This document shows, in pieces, positions 7,630 to 16,073 of a stretch of DNA of 64,000 nt. How positions within the stretch are numbered: the first letter of the stretch is position 1; each line of letters begins with the position of its first letter. The translations under genes and the position numbers were made by a program. This DNA is from CAIKNB01 sp964415965 (GTDB lineage Bacteria > Patescibacteriota > Patescibacteriia > 2-12-FULL-60-25), in NCBI GenBank assembly GCA_964415965.1, contig CAYQCK010000001.1, forward strand, positions 711,087-775,086, in the 5' to 3' direction. Under the pieces are notes generated by a model, which did not search any database, had not been told where the DNA came from, and worked only from the letters and a program-made list of their open reading frames with translations.

Positions 7630-9900
7630 TCAATCCATGGGCCGCTGCGCGGCTTGGCCGGAAGCTCCGGGATGCTTGCCGTGGGACAACCGTTTGTCGA
7701 GTGGGTTTATGGATTGGGGCGGCTCATAATCAAGCCTGAAGGCCTGGAAGTCCTCATCCGGTCCCGGAGTCTGGTTGGGCGGCGTCGAGACCGAAGAGAC
7801 GCTCTGCTTGAACACCGTGGAAGTCGCGGGCGTAACGTCAGGAACCCTGTCTTCCGAGGTCATATCGGACGGCTGCGGCCGCGGCCTATCGACCGGTTTG
7901 GGCGCACCGGCCCTCGACTGGAATCCTGACGCTATCGGCTTCTTTTCGGGGGAGTTTCCCGTGGTCAGCTTGTCCTTATCGGTCTCGAGCTTTCCTCCCC
8001 TGCCCTTCATCAAACTGGCCAGAAGACTATCCCTTTCGTCCTCACCCTCGTTCCGTCCCACGATCCTGACCGTGCCTTTCGGGGGCGCCGGGGGCAAAGG
8101 ACGCTTTTCTCCGGTTATCCGCGGCTTATTCGGCTGGGGCCGCGGCCGCGCCGGGCCTTCTTCGGCCGCCCTGAAAGTATCCCTCAATTTCGATTCCAGT
8201 TTGTTTGCCGGCCCCTGGTCTTCGATCTTCCCGGGGACGTCGGTCCGCGGTTCCGGCCGCAACGCGACCTTGGACAAACCGGTCTTGAACTTCCGTTCTT
8301 CCCGCACCAAAGGCATGCACTCGGCGCAGAAAATCGGTCTCGAGGGATCGAGCTGCACCGGCATGTCCCAGGTCTTGCCGCACCGGTTGCAGGTATACGT
8401 GAACTTGGGCTTCTCCTTTTTCTTGCCTGCCGGCGCCGCTTTGACGATGGCCGCCATGCGCTCGTCCGAGATCTTCAGGTACTCGCCCGTGTCTTCCTGC
8501 TCGAACTCCTCGAGCTCGCGGCGCGGCGCGGCGCCAACGGTCCCGGCCGCCTCCAATTCCTCTTCGGTCCTGATGTCCGGATACTCCAACTTTGACTCCC
8601 CGACCTCCATGCCGCTCCAGCGCAAAACTTTCTCCTCGATGAGCGCTTTCTGCGTCGCGTAGCGTTCGCGCGAGACCGAGATGACCTTCTGCGTGCTGGC
8701 GGTACGTTGGGCGATCGGCGGCAGCGTATTGGCCGAAAACGGCCGGGTGGCGGCGCCGTCCACCATCAGCTTGAGGTAGACCTCGAATTTGTTCAGGTTG
8801 ACCAGGTCTTCCGGCGTGAACACGGGCATGAACTCGTTCTCCATGAAGGCGGCGTCTTCGGTGCCGACGCGGAACGCGATGAGCGTCCCGACGTTGCCGA
8901 ACACCGCCCAGGCCACCTCTTCCGCCAGCTGCTTTATGTACTGATGCGCGACGATGAGGCTCAACCGGTATTTGCGGGCTTCCGACAGGATGTTGGCGAA
9001 CGACTCGTTGGCGAAGTTCTGGAACTCGTCGACGTACAGGTAGAAATCACGCCGCTCGCTTTCGGGTATGTTGACGCGCTCCATCGCGGCCAGCTGGATC
9101 TTGGTGATCATGATGCCGCCCAGCAGGCGCATGTTGTCTTCGCCGATGCGGCCTTTCGAGAGGTTGACTATCAGGATTTTCCCCTCGTCCATGATCTTGC
9201 GCGGGTCGATGGTCGATTTGACCTGCGCCACGATGTTCCGGATGATCGACGCCGACAGGAACTGGCCGACCTTGTTCTGCACCGGGGCGATGGCCTCGGT
9301 GGCGTATTTCTCCGACCAGGAAGCGAATTCCGCCACCCAGAAAGTCTTGACGATGGGGTCCCGGATCTTGGCGATGACGCGCTTGCGGTATTCGATATCG
9401 ACCAGCAGGCGGTTGATGCCGAGCAGGGTCGCGCCCGGATAATCCAGCAGCGCCAACACGCAGTTCTGCAGGATGTATTCCATGCGCGGGCTCCAGACGT
9501 CAGGCCAAATCTTCTTGAAGACGCCCATGAGGCCGGCCGCCACCAGGTGCTTCTGGTCCTCGCGGATGGTCTCAAGGATGTTGAAGCCGACCGGGAACTC
9601 CATGTCCGCCGGATTGAAATACACCACATCGTTTATCCGGTTTGACGGGATGTAATCCAGCAGCTTTTCGGCCGTATCCCCGTGCGGATCGACGTAACAG
9701 CAACCATGCCCCGCCAGGATATCCGACAGGATCATATTCTCCATGAGCGTCGTCTTGCCCATGCCGGTCTTTCCGATGATGTAGGTATGCCTCCGCCGGT
9801 CGTCGGTTTTGATGCCGAAACGCCGCCGGGCGTTCCTAAAATTCGTCTCGGCGAAGAGCGTTATCTCGTTTTCGTGGTCGTGGTTATAATCGACTGGCAT
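7630..9900 (-). CDS. VirD4/TraG-like ATPase with C-terminal zinc ribbon
   Basis: Hexameric pumping ATPase of the type IV coupling protein kind. The Walker A motif GKTGMGKTT lies near residue 45 and Walker B in FYLYVDEFQNF near residue 290, followed by the ARKYRLSLIVAHQY segment typical of TraG/TraM-recognition ATPases. Unlike classical VirD4 it has no N-terminal membrane segments; membrane attachment may come from the neighbouring gene at 10019-11332. Beyond residue 500 it carries a zinc ribbon (CNRCGKTW and CAECMP) and a long Pro/Lys-rich low-complexity tail. The ATG at 9900 is preferred to the TTG at 9921. Such a gene pair recurs in CPR genomes; whether it moves DNA or protein, or serves pili, is unknown. 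Confidence 0.9.
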   Translation of the reverse strand: MPVDYNHDHENEITLFAETNFRNARRRFGIKTDDRRRHTYIIGKTGMGKTTLMENMILSDILAGHGCCYVDPHGDTAEKLLDYIPSNRINDVVYFNPADMEFPVGFNILETIREDQKHLVAAGLMGVFKKIWPDVWSPRMEYILQNCVLALLDYPGATLLGINRLLVDIEYRKRVIAKIRDPIVKTFWVAEFASWSEKYATEAIAPVQNKVGQFLSASIIRNIVAQVKSTIDPRKIMDEGKILIVNLSKGRIGEDNMRLLGGIMITKIQLAAMERVNIPESERRDFYLYVDEFQNFANESFANILSEARKYRLSLIVAHQYIKQLAEEVAWAVFGNVGTLIAFRVGTEDAAFMENEFMPVFTPEDLVNLNKFEVYLKLMVDGAATRPFSANTLPPIAQRTASTQKVISVSRERYATQKALIEEKVLRWSGMEVGESKLEYPDIRTEEELEAAGTVGAAPRRELEEFEQEDTGEYLKISDERMAAIVKAAPAGKKKEKPKFTYTCNRCGKTWDMPVQLDPSRPIFCAECMPLVREERKFKTGLSKVALRPEPRTDVPGKIEDQGPANKLESKLRDTFRAAEEGPARPRPQPNKPRITGEKRPLPPAPPKGTVRIVGRNEGEDERDSLLASLMKGRGGKLETDKDKLTTGNSPEKKPIASGFQSRAGAPKPVDRPRPQPSDMTSEDRVPDVTPATSTVFKQSVSSVSTPPNQTPGPDEDFQAFRLDYEPPQSINPLDKRLSHGKHPGASGQAAQRPMD

Positions 9901-9932
9901 AGGAGGGAAGGGACGGGACAAGGTGCGGGCGG

Positions 9933-10013
9933 ATACTGGGACCTGGGCGTCGGTAGCCGGGGTCTGGGCATGAGTCCGAACCCCAGTACCCAGCTACCAG
10001 TCCCCAGCCCCTA
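9933..10013. repeat. Degenerate inverted-repeat element, copy 1
   Basis: An intergenic element built from CTGGG/CCCAG units: ACTGGGACCTGGG on the left and CCCCAGTACCCAGC plus TACCAGTCCCCAG on the right, able to fold into an imperfect hairpin. A related copy with the same CCCAGCTACCAG core lies at 48708-48778. Both sit in gaps of about 90 nt between genes. Confidence 0.6.
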
Positions 10014-10018
10014 AAAAG

Positions 10019-11332
10019 TCATCCGAACGGGATGTTCGTCGGCGGGGCCGTTCGCTTAGCCTCGATCTTCTTGAGTTGCGGCGCCTCCACCTGGATCGTA
10101 TGCGGGAAATGCCACAAGGAAGCCAACTCCTCGGTACACAGATGCATCGTCTTCGCGCCTGACCAACCCGACCGGTTGCGGTAAGCCCGCACCAGGTTGG
10201 ACTTGCGGATATTGTTGCGCCAATCCTTGAAGAGGATTATCGAACTGCTGACCCCGACGTGCTTGAGCTCCGGCCTGAGCGACTGCATGTTCTGGGTATT
10301 GAACTGCTTGATCGAGCCGAAGAACGGCTGGATGATGCGGGAATTCGTCTTGACCTCTTTCCTGGCGACGTAGAGGAAGCGCAGCTTGCACTCGAAGGTC
10401 AGCTTGCTCATCTTGTTCTCGATCGCCTGCACGACGTCGCGTTCGCCCGGCGTCATGTTGAGCATGCGCAGGTCCATCTGCTTCGCGTCTTTCTTGGGCG
10501 GAGCCGCGCCGCTGGAGAACACCTGGTCGGCGGCGAAACTGAGGGTCGAAATCGGCAAATCGATCGCCTTGTCCAGCATCGTCTTCTTCGGCTCGACCTT
10601 CTGCCCGGTCAATTTCTTGACCGCCATGGAGGCTTCTTTGACGAAATCCGTACCCAGAATCGGCTTCAGGACAATCTGGAACCAGGCCTGCTCGCCCGGG
10701 CCGAGCCGCCCGAAGCTCTCGAACATCGCGGCCAGCGGATCCTTGAACTCCATCGAGACCTTATCCTCGAAATACGGGTAGGTCTTAAGCGGGTAAAAAT
10801 CAGGCTTGGCCGGGATGAGCTCCGCGCCCCAGCAATCCCACTCCTCGTCCGGATAATGGCTCGGGACCTTGAAAGCATAATCCTCGACCTCGGTGATCAT
10901 GGCCGTCGGATATTGGGCGTAGACCGCGGCCTCGACCAGATCGCGCAATTTCCTCGTGGTCCGGATGATGAATTGGACATTGCCGTCGATCGAGACGATT
11001 TCGCAGGAAATCAGGTCTTGGGTATATCCATGCCACCACAAATCGATGAAGCTCGCGCCGCCATGGGCGCCGGCCAGGTACGCGAACATGTTCTCGACCG
11101 CCCGCGGCCCCTGCTCCGAAACACGCGGCGTGTCGATGGCTAACACCACGAAAGTCCGCTTTTTGTTGTATAAGGTCTGCCGCCAATCCTGCCACAGCTT
11201 CAAGGCTCCCCAGCCCAATACGAAAAGCAGGATGAGCCAGCCGCCGTTCGCCAAAAAGAAACCCATGGCGATGAAGGGGTTGTCGCCGATCTGGTCGATG
11301 AACGACCAATCTATGTTGAAGAATTCGTCCAT
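10019..11332 (-). CDS. Membrane partner of the VirD4-like ATPase
   Basis: No named function recognised. Near the N-terminus (residues 19-41) there is one strong membrane segment (MGFFLANGGWLILLFVLGWG); the remaining ~390 residues look cytoplasmic, with mixed alpha/beta content and a WFQIVLKPI segment. Position directly upstream of the VirD4-like gene, in the same orientation, suggests that it anchors that ATPase or forms a ring with it. The start at 11332 (MDEFFNIDW) is preceded by TATACT 14 nt upstream; the longer reading from 11398 would run through that promoter. Confidence 0.75.
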   Translation of the reverse strand: MDEFFNIDWSFIDQIGDNPFIAMGFFLANGGWLILLFVLGWGALKLWQDWRQTLYNKKRTFVVLAIDTPRVSEQGPRAVENMFAYLAGAHGGASFIDLWWHGYTQDLISCEIVSIDGNVQFIIRTTRKLRDLVEAAVYAQYPTAMITEVEDYAFKVPSHYPDEEWDCWGAELIPAKPDFYPLKTYPYFEDKVSMEFKDPLAAMFESFGRLGPGEQAWFQIVLKPILGTDFVKEASMAVKKLTGQKVEPKKTMLDKAIDLPISTLSFAADQVFSSGAAPPKKDAKQMDLRMLNMTPGERDVVQAIENKMSKLTFECKLRFLYVARKEVKTNSRIIQPFFGSIKQFNTQNMQSLRPELKHVGVSSSIILFKDWRNNIRKSNLVRAYRNRSGWSGAKTMHLCTEELASLWHFPHTIQVEAPQLKKIEAKRTAPPTNIPFG

Positions 11333-11346
11333 GGATTTACCCGCCG

Positions 11347-11376
11347 AGTATAGCAGATGCGGCGCTGGGTTGTCAG
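11347..11376 (-). promoter_or_regulatory. Sigma70-type promoter upstream of the VirD4-partner gene
   Basis: Minus-strand CTGACA (11376-11371), 18-nt spacer, TATACT (11352-11347). It lies 14 nt upstream of the ATG and would drive the partner gene and the ATPase gene. Confidence 0.6.
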
Positions 11377-11419
11377 CAGAACGAAAAAGGCGGCCCAACC
11401 TAGGTCGGACCGCCGGGAT

Positions 11420-12004
11420 TCACAGCACTTGCCAGCGTTCGCGCGGCGCGAAGCCGGCACACAGGAGAGACGAGGGACAGATCGGATACTCGTGGATGAG
11501 CGGCCGGCACCGCAAGCGGGGCTTGGCGTCACGGATCAGGCGCTTGCCGCCGAAAGCACGGTACTCGGCGGTACGCCAGATCCACAGGACATCCGGCTGC
11601 GGCAGGTAGAGGCCGGGCCTGAGCGAAGGGCTGCCGCTGACGGTGTAGATCAGCTCGACCCCATTGCCGTTGGTCAAGAGCCCCTCCCCGTCAGGCAACC
11701 ACCAGTCGATGCCGCCCTCGAATCGCTCGGGGAAGGCATCCGGTTTGCGGTGGAGGACGGCGACATCGACATCTTTCCTGGGGGAAAGCGAACTGCGGCT
11801 GGGGCTGATCCAGGCCTTGCGGGCCAGCCCGCCGATCAGCAACCCGGGCAATCCGCGTTCCAGCAATATCCCGTGGGCCGAGCGCAACCCCGCGAATCCG
11901 CGGGTCGCCGACTCCGGGGCCGGAGCCTCCAGCGACTGTTTCGTCTCCAGGCGGAGCTCTTGCCTCAGGGAAACCGACTGCCTGAGGACCATGCACATCG
12001 ACAT
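11420..12004 (-). CDS. Hypothetical protein with nucleotidyltransferase-like motif
   Basis: Unknown 194-aa protein. The N-terminus VLRQSVSLRQELRLE is an amphipathic helix. The segment LIGGLARKAW followed about 20 residues later by DVDVAVL has the G-G ... D-x-D spacing of the minimal nucleotidyltransferase superfamily (MNT, antitoxin and tRNA-editing relatives), and the third carboxylate is not obvious, so this is a weak inference. The start is firm: a strong AGGAGG lies 7 nt upstream of the ATG at 12004. It is transcribed in the same direction as secDF but lies beyond the hairpin that follows secF. Confidence 0.6.
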   Translation of the reverse strand: MSMCMVLRQSVSLRQELRLETKQSLEAPAPESATRGFAGLRSAHGILLERGLPGLLIGGLARKAWISPSRSSLSPRKDVDVAVLHRKPDAFPERFEGGIDWWLPDGEGLLTNGNGVELIYTVSGSPSLRPGLYLPQPDVLWIWRTAEYRAFGGKRLIRDAKPRLRCRPLIHEYPICPSSLLCAGFAPRERWQVL

Positions 12005-12086
12005 TCAACCACCTCCTCTGCGGAATGGACGATTGGCCAACCTAGCAGGTTACGGCCGCGCCGTCAATGCCCGAAGGGGAAACCTA

Positions 12087-12110
12087 AAGGCGGACCTGAT
12101 GGTCCGCCTT
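12087..12110 (-). terminator. Hairpin downstream of secF
   Basis: A perfect 10-bp stem, AAGGCGGACC with GGTCCGCCTT, and a 4-nt loop. On the minus strand it is followed by TTTAGGTTT, a modest T-tract. Confidence 0.6.
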
Positions 12111-12128
12111 CCGTGTTTATCCGTGCGT

Positions 12129-13031
12129 TTATTTGGCTTTGGCTACCGCCCGCTTGCGCGTCACGTTGTTCCAAACGACCAAGAGCGACGGGATGACGAA
12201 AATCGAGGAATAGGTTCCGGTCGCCACGCCGACGATCAGCGCCAAGGCGAAATCCTTGATCGAATCCCCGCCGAAGAAGAATACGGCCGACAGCGCCAGG
12301 ATGGTGGTCAGCGAGGTGTTCAGGGAGCGCAGCATCGTCTGCTGGATGGATTGCTCGACGATCTCCTCGAACGTGCCGGACATCTTCTGCAGGTTCTCGC
12401 GGACGCGGTCCAGGACCACGATGGTGTCGTTGATGGAATAGCCCATGATCGTCAGCACGGCCGCGATGAACGGCGTGCCGATCTCCCAGTTGTAGAACTT
12501 GCCCAGCAAAGCGAACAATCCGACCGGGATCAAAACGTCATGGAACGCCGAGGCCAGGACCACGGCGCCGTATTTCCAGCTTTGGACCGGCGCCGAGACT
12601 TTGCGGAACGACCAGGCGATGAAACCCAAGACGAGCAGGAAGATGATGACCAGCGAAGACACGGCTTTCTGCCGCAGCTCCTCACCGACTGCCGGCCCGA
12701 TGGCGTTATACTGCAATTCCGTCACTTTGCCGAAGGTCGAACCGAGCGTCTCCAATATCTTCTGGTGGGTATCCTCCTCGACCGTCTTGAAACGGAAGAT
12801 GAGATCGGCCTCACCCGCCGGCTGGATGGTGATGGCGTTCAGGTTGAACACGGCCAAGGCCTTCTCCGCATCGACCGGCGTCGGGCGTTTCTCGAACCTG
12901 ACGGACAGCAGCGTGCCGCCCGTGAAATCAATCCCCTGCTTCAGCCCGAACGTCGCCAGGAGGCCGATGGCCGAGGCCAGGAGCACGCCCGAGAGCAGGA
13001 ACCAATACCAACGGTTTTTTACGATTTTCAT
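12129..13031 (-). CDS. secF: Protein translocase subunit SecF
   Basis: Works with SecD to pull preproteins across the membrane using the proton gradient. The 300-aa protein has the first membrane helix, the periplasmic P1 head with GIDFTGGTLLSVRF, and five C-terminal membrane segments including the conserved GYSINDTIVVLDRVREN signature. The length is normal. It begins 1 nt after the secD stop, so the pair is translationally coupled. Confidence 0.96.
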   Translation of the reverse strand: MKIVKNRWYWFLLSGVLLASAIGLLATFGLKQGIDFTGGTLLSVRFEKRPTPVDAEKALAVFNLNAITIQPAGEADLIFRFKTVEEDTHQKILETLGSTFGKVTELQYNAIGPAVGEELRQKAVSSLVIIFLLVLGFIAWSFRKVSAPVQSWKYGAVVLASAFHDVLIPVGLFALLGKFYNWEIGTPFIAAVLTIMGYSINDTIVVLDRVRENLQKMSGTFEEIVEQSIQQTMLRSLNTSLTTILALSAVFFFGGDSIKDFALALIVGVATGTYSSIFVIPSLLVVWNNVTRKRAVAKAK

Positions 13032-13032
13032 A

Positions 13033-15081
13033 CTATTTCTTGTCTGACGGGTTGAAGAAGAACCAGCCGCCGCGCTTAAGCAGCGGGGTCAGGGCGGCGA
13101 TGCGGAGCGTGGTGCGGGTCACGACGATGGCGGTGAACAACGAGACCAGGATGCCGATGGCCAGAGTCAGGGCGAAACCCTTGATGACGGACGACGAGAA
13201 CCAATACAGGACCAAGCATGAGATCAGGGTCGTCGTGTTGCCGTCACGGATCGACGGCCAAGCGCGGCGGAACGCCTCTTCCAAGGCTGTCATCCAGGAC
13301 TTACCGAGCTTCAGCTCTTCCTTCAGGCGCTCGAACACGAGCACATTGGCGTCGACCGCGATGCCGAGCGACAGCACGAAGCCGGCGATGCCAGCCAAGG
13401 TCAAAGTCACCGGCAGGAGCTTGAAGATCGAAAGCGAAATGCCGACATACAGCGCCAGCGACAGGATGGCGAACAGGCCCGGACCGCGGTACATGACCAG
13501 CATGAACAGGGCGACGAACGCGAATCCCCACAAAGCGGCGGCCAATGACTTGTCCACCGAATCCTGACCGAGGGTCGGACCGACCGTCTGCTGGGCGATC
13601 AGCTTGATGGGTACCGGAAGGGCGCCGGCCTGGAGCCGTTGGGCCAGGAGCTTGGCGTCATCGATCGAAAAATTGCCCGTGATGACCGCTTCGCCGTTGC
13701 TGATTTCCGTCTGCACCGTCGGCCGCGACAGCAGTTCCCCGTCGAGGAAGATGGCTACCGGCTTGCCGATGTTGCGCTTGGTGATCTCGCCGAACAGCTT
13801 CTTGCCCTCGTCGTCGAACTTCAGGGCGACCTGGGCGGCGCCGGAATTCTGGTCGAAATCCAAGCTCGCCTTCTTGAGCTGCTTGCCGGTCAATTTGGTC
13901 GACTTCCAGCCGTCGTTCGGCGGCACGATGTCGGTCGACACGGTCTTCCTCAGGAAAACGGCGCGGACTTTGACGTCGGTCGTCGGGCGCTCATCGGCTT
14001 TAAGGATGATATGGTAGCCGAATTGCGTCTCGACTATATCCGAGACTTCCCCCTTCTTGAGGGCGAACACCGCCTTCTCGAAAGGCTCCACCATGGCGCC
14101 CTTGCCGAACCAGCCCAAGTCGCCGCCTGACTGCGCGGCCCCCGGTTCTTCCGAGAATTTCTTGGCCTGGTCGACGAAATTCGCGGCCGTCGTGCCTTTC
14201 TTGATGTCCTCGATCAGTTTCTTGGCCTCGTCCTTTGACCTGACGGTCGTGGTCGGCGCGTTTGCCGCGTCTTTCCATTGGACCAGGATGTGGCGGGCCG
14301 AGACTTCAGGATCCGTCGCCTTCGTCTCTTCGACCATGGCGACGACATACGCCTCGGGCAAATCTATGACCTTATCCGCCACCTGTCCGGCCTTGAGCCC
14401 CTTGGTCGCTTCGTAGATGCCGGAATATTTCGGCTGGTCCTTGATGAATCCGAGATCGCCGCCGAGCACGCGGGACGTCTCTTCGGCGGAATGATCCTTA
14501 GCCAGCGCCTCGAGCGAAGCCGGATCCTTGAGCGCCTTGGCCAAATCGGCCTCGGCCTTCTTTTTGGCCTCGGCGTTGTCGGCCTCCATCTTCTTCTTCT
14601 CCTCGTCCGTCAGGTCGCGCGTCGGCTCGGTGCTTTCTTCCTTGAACTCCAGGATGGGCGTTTCACCGATGAGCTTGATGGCCTGGTTGACGTCCTTGAT
14701 GCCTGCCAGTTCGACCGACACGCGCCAAGCGTCGCCGGCGCGGGCCGTAGTGATGAGCGGCTCGGAGACTCCGATGGAGTTGACGCGGCGCTCGATGACG
14801 TCGCGCACCCCGTTCAACGCCCCACTGCGTTCCTTGTCGGTGACTTGTGAGACGTCGGCCTCGTATTCCAGATGCGTCCCGCCCTGCAGGTCGAGCCCGA
14901 GCACGAAGCCCTTATCGATATGGCCGAGATGGGTCCCGACCCAATAGTTAAGCCAATCGATGGTGCGGTTGGCTGCCGGCGGATAAGCGACACCGCAGAC
15001 CAAAAGGGCCAACAGGCCCAAAATGACCGCGCGCTGCTTGAGGCCGGAGCGCGAGACGGATACCTGAGTTGGTTTTGACAT
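13033..15081 (-). CDS. secD: Protein translocase subunit SecD with inserted parvulin domains
   Basis: SecD is complete: first helix (14-34), P1 base with LGLDLQGGTHLEYE (61-74), P1 head (about 370-495, ending QAGALPVPIKL), and the membrane half with SLGIAVDANVLVFERLKEEL (571-590). Between residues about 150 and 366 there is an extra region not found in usual SecD. A charged helical linker is followed by a degenerate parvulin-like segment (about 180-255, with GGDLGF) and by a full PpiC/parvulin domain (about 260-363, with SARHILVQW, GGDLGWFGKGAMVEPFE and FGYHIIL). This would place a peptidyl-prolyl isomerase or chaperone on the periplasmic face of the translocon. No frameshift or internal stop is seen, so the fusion appears real. 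Confidence 0.95.
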   Translation of the reverse strand: MSKPTQVSVSRSGLKQRAVILGLLALLVCGVAYPPAANRTIDWLNYWVGTHLGHIDKGFVLGLDLQGGTHLEYEADVSQVTDKERSGALNGVRDVIERRVNSIGVSEPLITTARAGDAWRVSVELAGIKDVNQAIKLIGETPILEFKEESTEPTRDLTDEEKKKMEADNAEAKKKAEADLAKALKDPASLEALAKDHSAEETSRVLGGDLGFIKDQPKYSGIYEATKGLKAGQVADKVIDLPEAYVVAMVEETKATDPEVSARHILVQWKDAANAPTTTVRSKDEAKKLIEDIKKGTTAANFVDQAKKFSEEPGAAQSGGDLGWFGKGAMVEPFEKAVFALKKGEVSDIVETQFGYHIILKADERPTTDVKVRAVFLRKTVSTDIVPPNDGWKSTKLTGKQLKKASLDFDQNSGAAQVALKFDDEGKKLFGEITKRNIGKPVAIFLDGELLSRPTVQTEISNGEAVITGNFSIDDAKLLAQRLQAGALPVPIKLIAQQTVGPTLGQDSVDKSLAAALWGFAFVALFMLVMYRGPGLFAILSLALYVGISLSIFKLLPVTLTLAGIAGFVLSLGIAVDANVLVFERLKEELKLGKSWMTALEEAFRRAWPSIRDGNTTTLISCLVLYWFSSSVIKGFALTLAIGILVSLFTAIVVTRTTLRIAALTPLLKRGGWFFFNPSDKK

Positions 15082-15096
15082 AGGATAATCGGGCCA

Positions 15097-15125
15097 AGTC
15101 TAGCGAAAAGGCGCGGTTAAAGCAA
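15097..15125 (-). promoter_or_regulatory. Sigma70-type promoter of secDF
   Basis: Minus-strand TTGCTT (15125-15120), 17-nt spacer, TAGACT (15102-15097), 15 nt upstream of the secD ATG. No Shine-Dalgarno sequence is visible. Confidence 0.55.
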
Positions 15126-15233
15126 GCCCAAAGGAGTCAAGGGACCGGCCGGTCGAAGCCCGGTCGCGGCCGGCTGTCCTCCGCCCCTTTACAAAAATCC
15201 CGTTCCGGGGTATTTTCCGGGCGAGGTCTGAAC

Positions 15234-15761
15234 ATGGACAAGGAGACCAAGCTCTTTACGCTTATCGGTCCGCCCGAGGCCGGAAAGATGGCTTTGGCGC
15301 AAGCCTTAGCCCAAGCCTTGGGCGAAAAAATCGAGCTCATGCCTCGGTTGACCGACAAACCGTCGGAAGTCGACACCCGACCCGGCGGAACCGTCAGGCA
15401 TGTGACTCCCCCGACCCTGCGGCGCCATCTGCAGGATGGACGCCTGATCCTGACCCGCGAGGGACAGCACCGTTCCGGCTTCGACCGCACCCGGCTCGAC
15501 CGGCTACTGCAGAGGAAAAGCGTCATCCTCGTCACGACCGAGGACGGCGTGCGCGAACTCCAGCGCCTGTGCGACGAACAAGGACGCCCCAAGTACAACA
15601 TCGTCGTCATCCGCGTGGTCCAACCGCGAAAAAACGGCTCGGACTCCGAGCCGCCCTCGGGCCTGCGCGCCGACCTCGAGATCCTGGCCGGCGTCGGTCC
15701 CGACCCAACCAGCTGGGCGGTCCGCGAACTCTCGCGCCACTTCAACCGCCTCCTCGCCTGA
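15234..15761 (+). CDS. Guanylate kinase-like P-loop protein of unknown function
   Basis: A 175-aa protein beginning LFTLIGPPEAGKMALAQAL, a P-loop in the layout of guanylate kinases but with GKM in place of GK[ST]. The later segments LTDKPSEVDTRPGG, RRHLQDGRLILTREGQ and LLQRKSVILVTTEDGVREL parallel the GMP-binding and strand/helix order of that fold. The missing Ser/Thr after the P-loop lysine and weak GMP-site residues argue against ordinary guanylate kinase activity; an inactive or changed nucleotide-binding protein is more likely. It starts after GAGGT, 6 nt upstream of ATG, and stands alone between the divergent secD and convergent ASCH-like gene. Confidence 0.65.
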   Translation: MDKETKLFTLIGPPEAGKMALAQALAQALGEKIELMPRLTDKPSEVDTRPGGTVRHVTPPTLRRHLQDGRLILTREGQHRSGFDRTRLDRLLQRKSVILVTTEDGVRELQRLCDEQGRPKYNIVVIRVVQPRKNGSDSEPPSGLRADLEILAGVGPDPTSWAVRELSRHFNRLLA

Positions 15762-15766
15762 CACCC

Positions 15767-15801
15767 ATCCGCTCCGCCTCCTCGAGGCCGAGCGGATTTT
15801 T
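15767..15801 (+). terminator. Rho-independent terminator of the kinase-like gene
   Basis: A long stem (ATCCGCTC with GAGCGGAT, continued by GCCTC with GAGGC) followed by TTTTT. It reaches the stop codon of the convergent ASCH-like gene. Confidence 0.85.
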
Positions 15802-16067
15802 CATTCCAGGGATATTATCTGGATGCCCTTGTCCAGGATTTCCTCCTTCGGCCAGAACAGTTGGTCCAACTTGAATCGCGCGACATACGTCGCCGTCTTC
15901 TCGAGGCTGCGCCCGGTGTACGCCTTGGCTTCCGGATCCCATTCCTCGAGGACGAGCGTGTCGCCTTCGGCGATTTCGAAGTCGTTGAGGCGCAGCTCGA
16001 ATTTCTTCTTGCCCGATGCCACTGCGTCGAAATACTGGGGCAGGATTTTCTTTCTGATCATCGCCAT
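15801..16067 (-). CDS. ASCH/PUA-like small protein
   Basis: An 88-aa protein resembling the ASCH and DUF3850 group, a PUA-like beta-barrel thought to bind RNA or modified nucleotides. The LPQYFDAVASGKKKFELRLNDF stretch gives the typical K-x-x-E-x-R signature, then GDTLVLEEWDPEAKAYTGR and a terminal beta strand. No partner is known. It starts 6 nt downstream of the pyrophosphatase-like gene and is probably the third gene of the secA transcript. Confidence 0.75.
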   Translation of the reverse strand: MAMIRKKILPQYFDAVASGKKKFELRLNDFEIAEGDTLVLEEWDPEAKAYTGRSLEKTATYVARFKLDQLFWPKEEILDKGIQIISLE

Positions 16068-16073
16068 ACTGCT

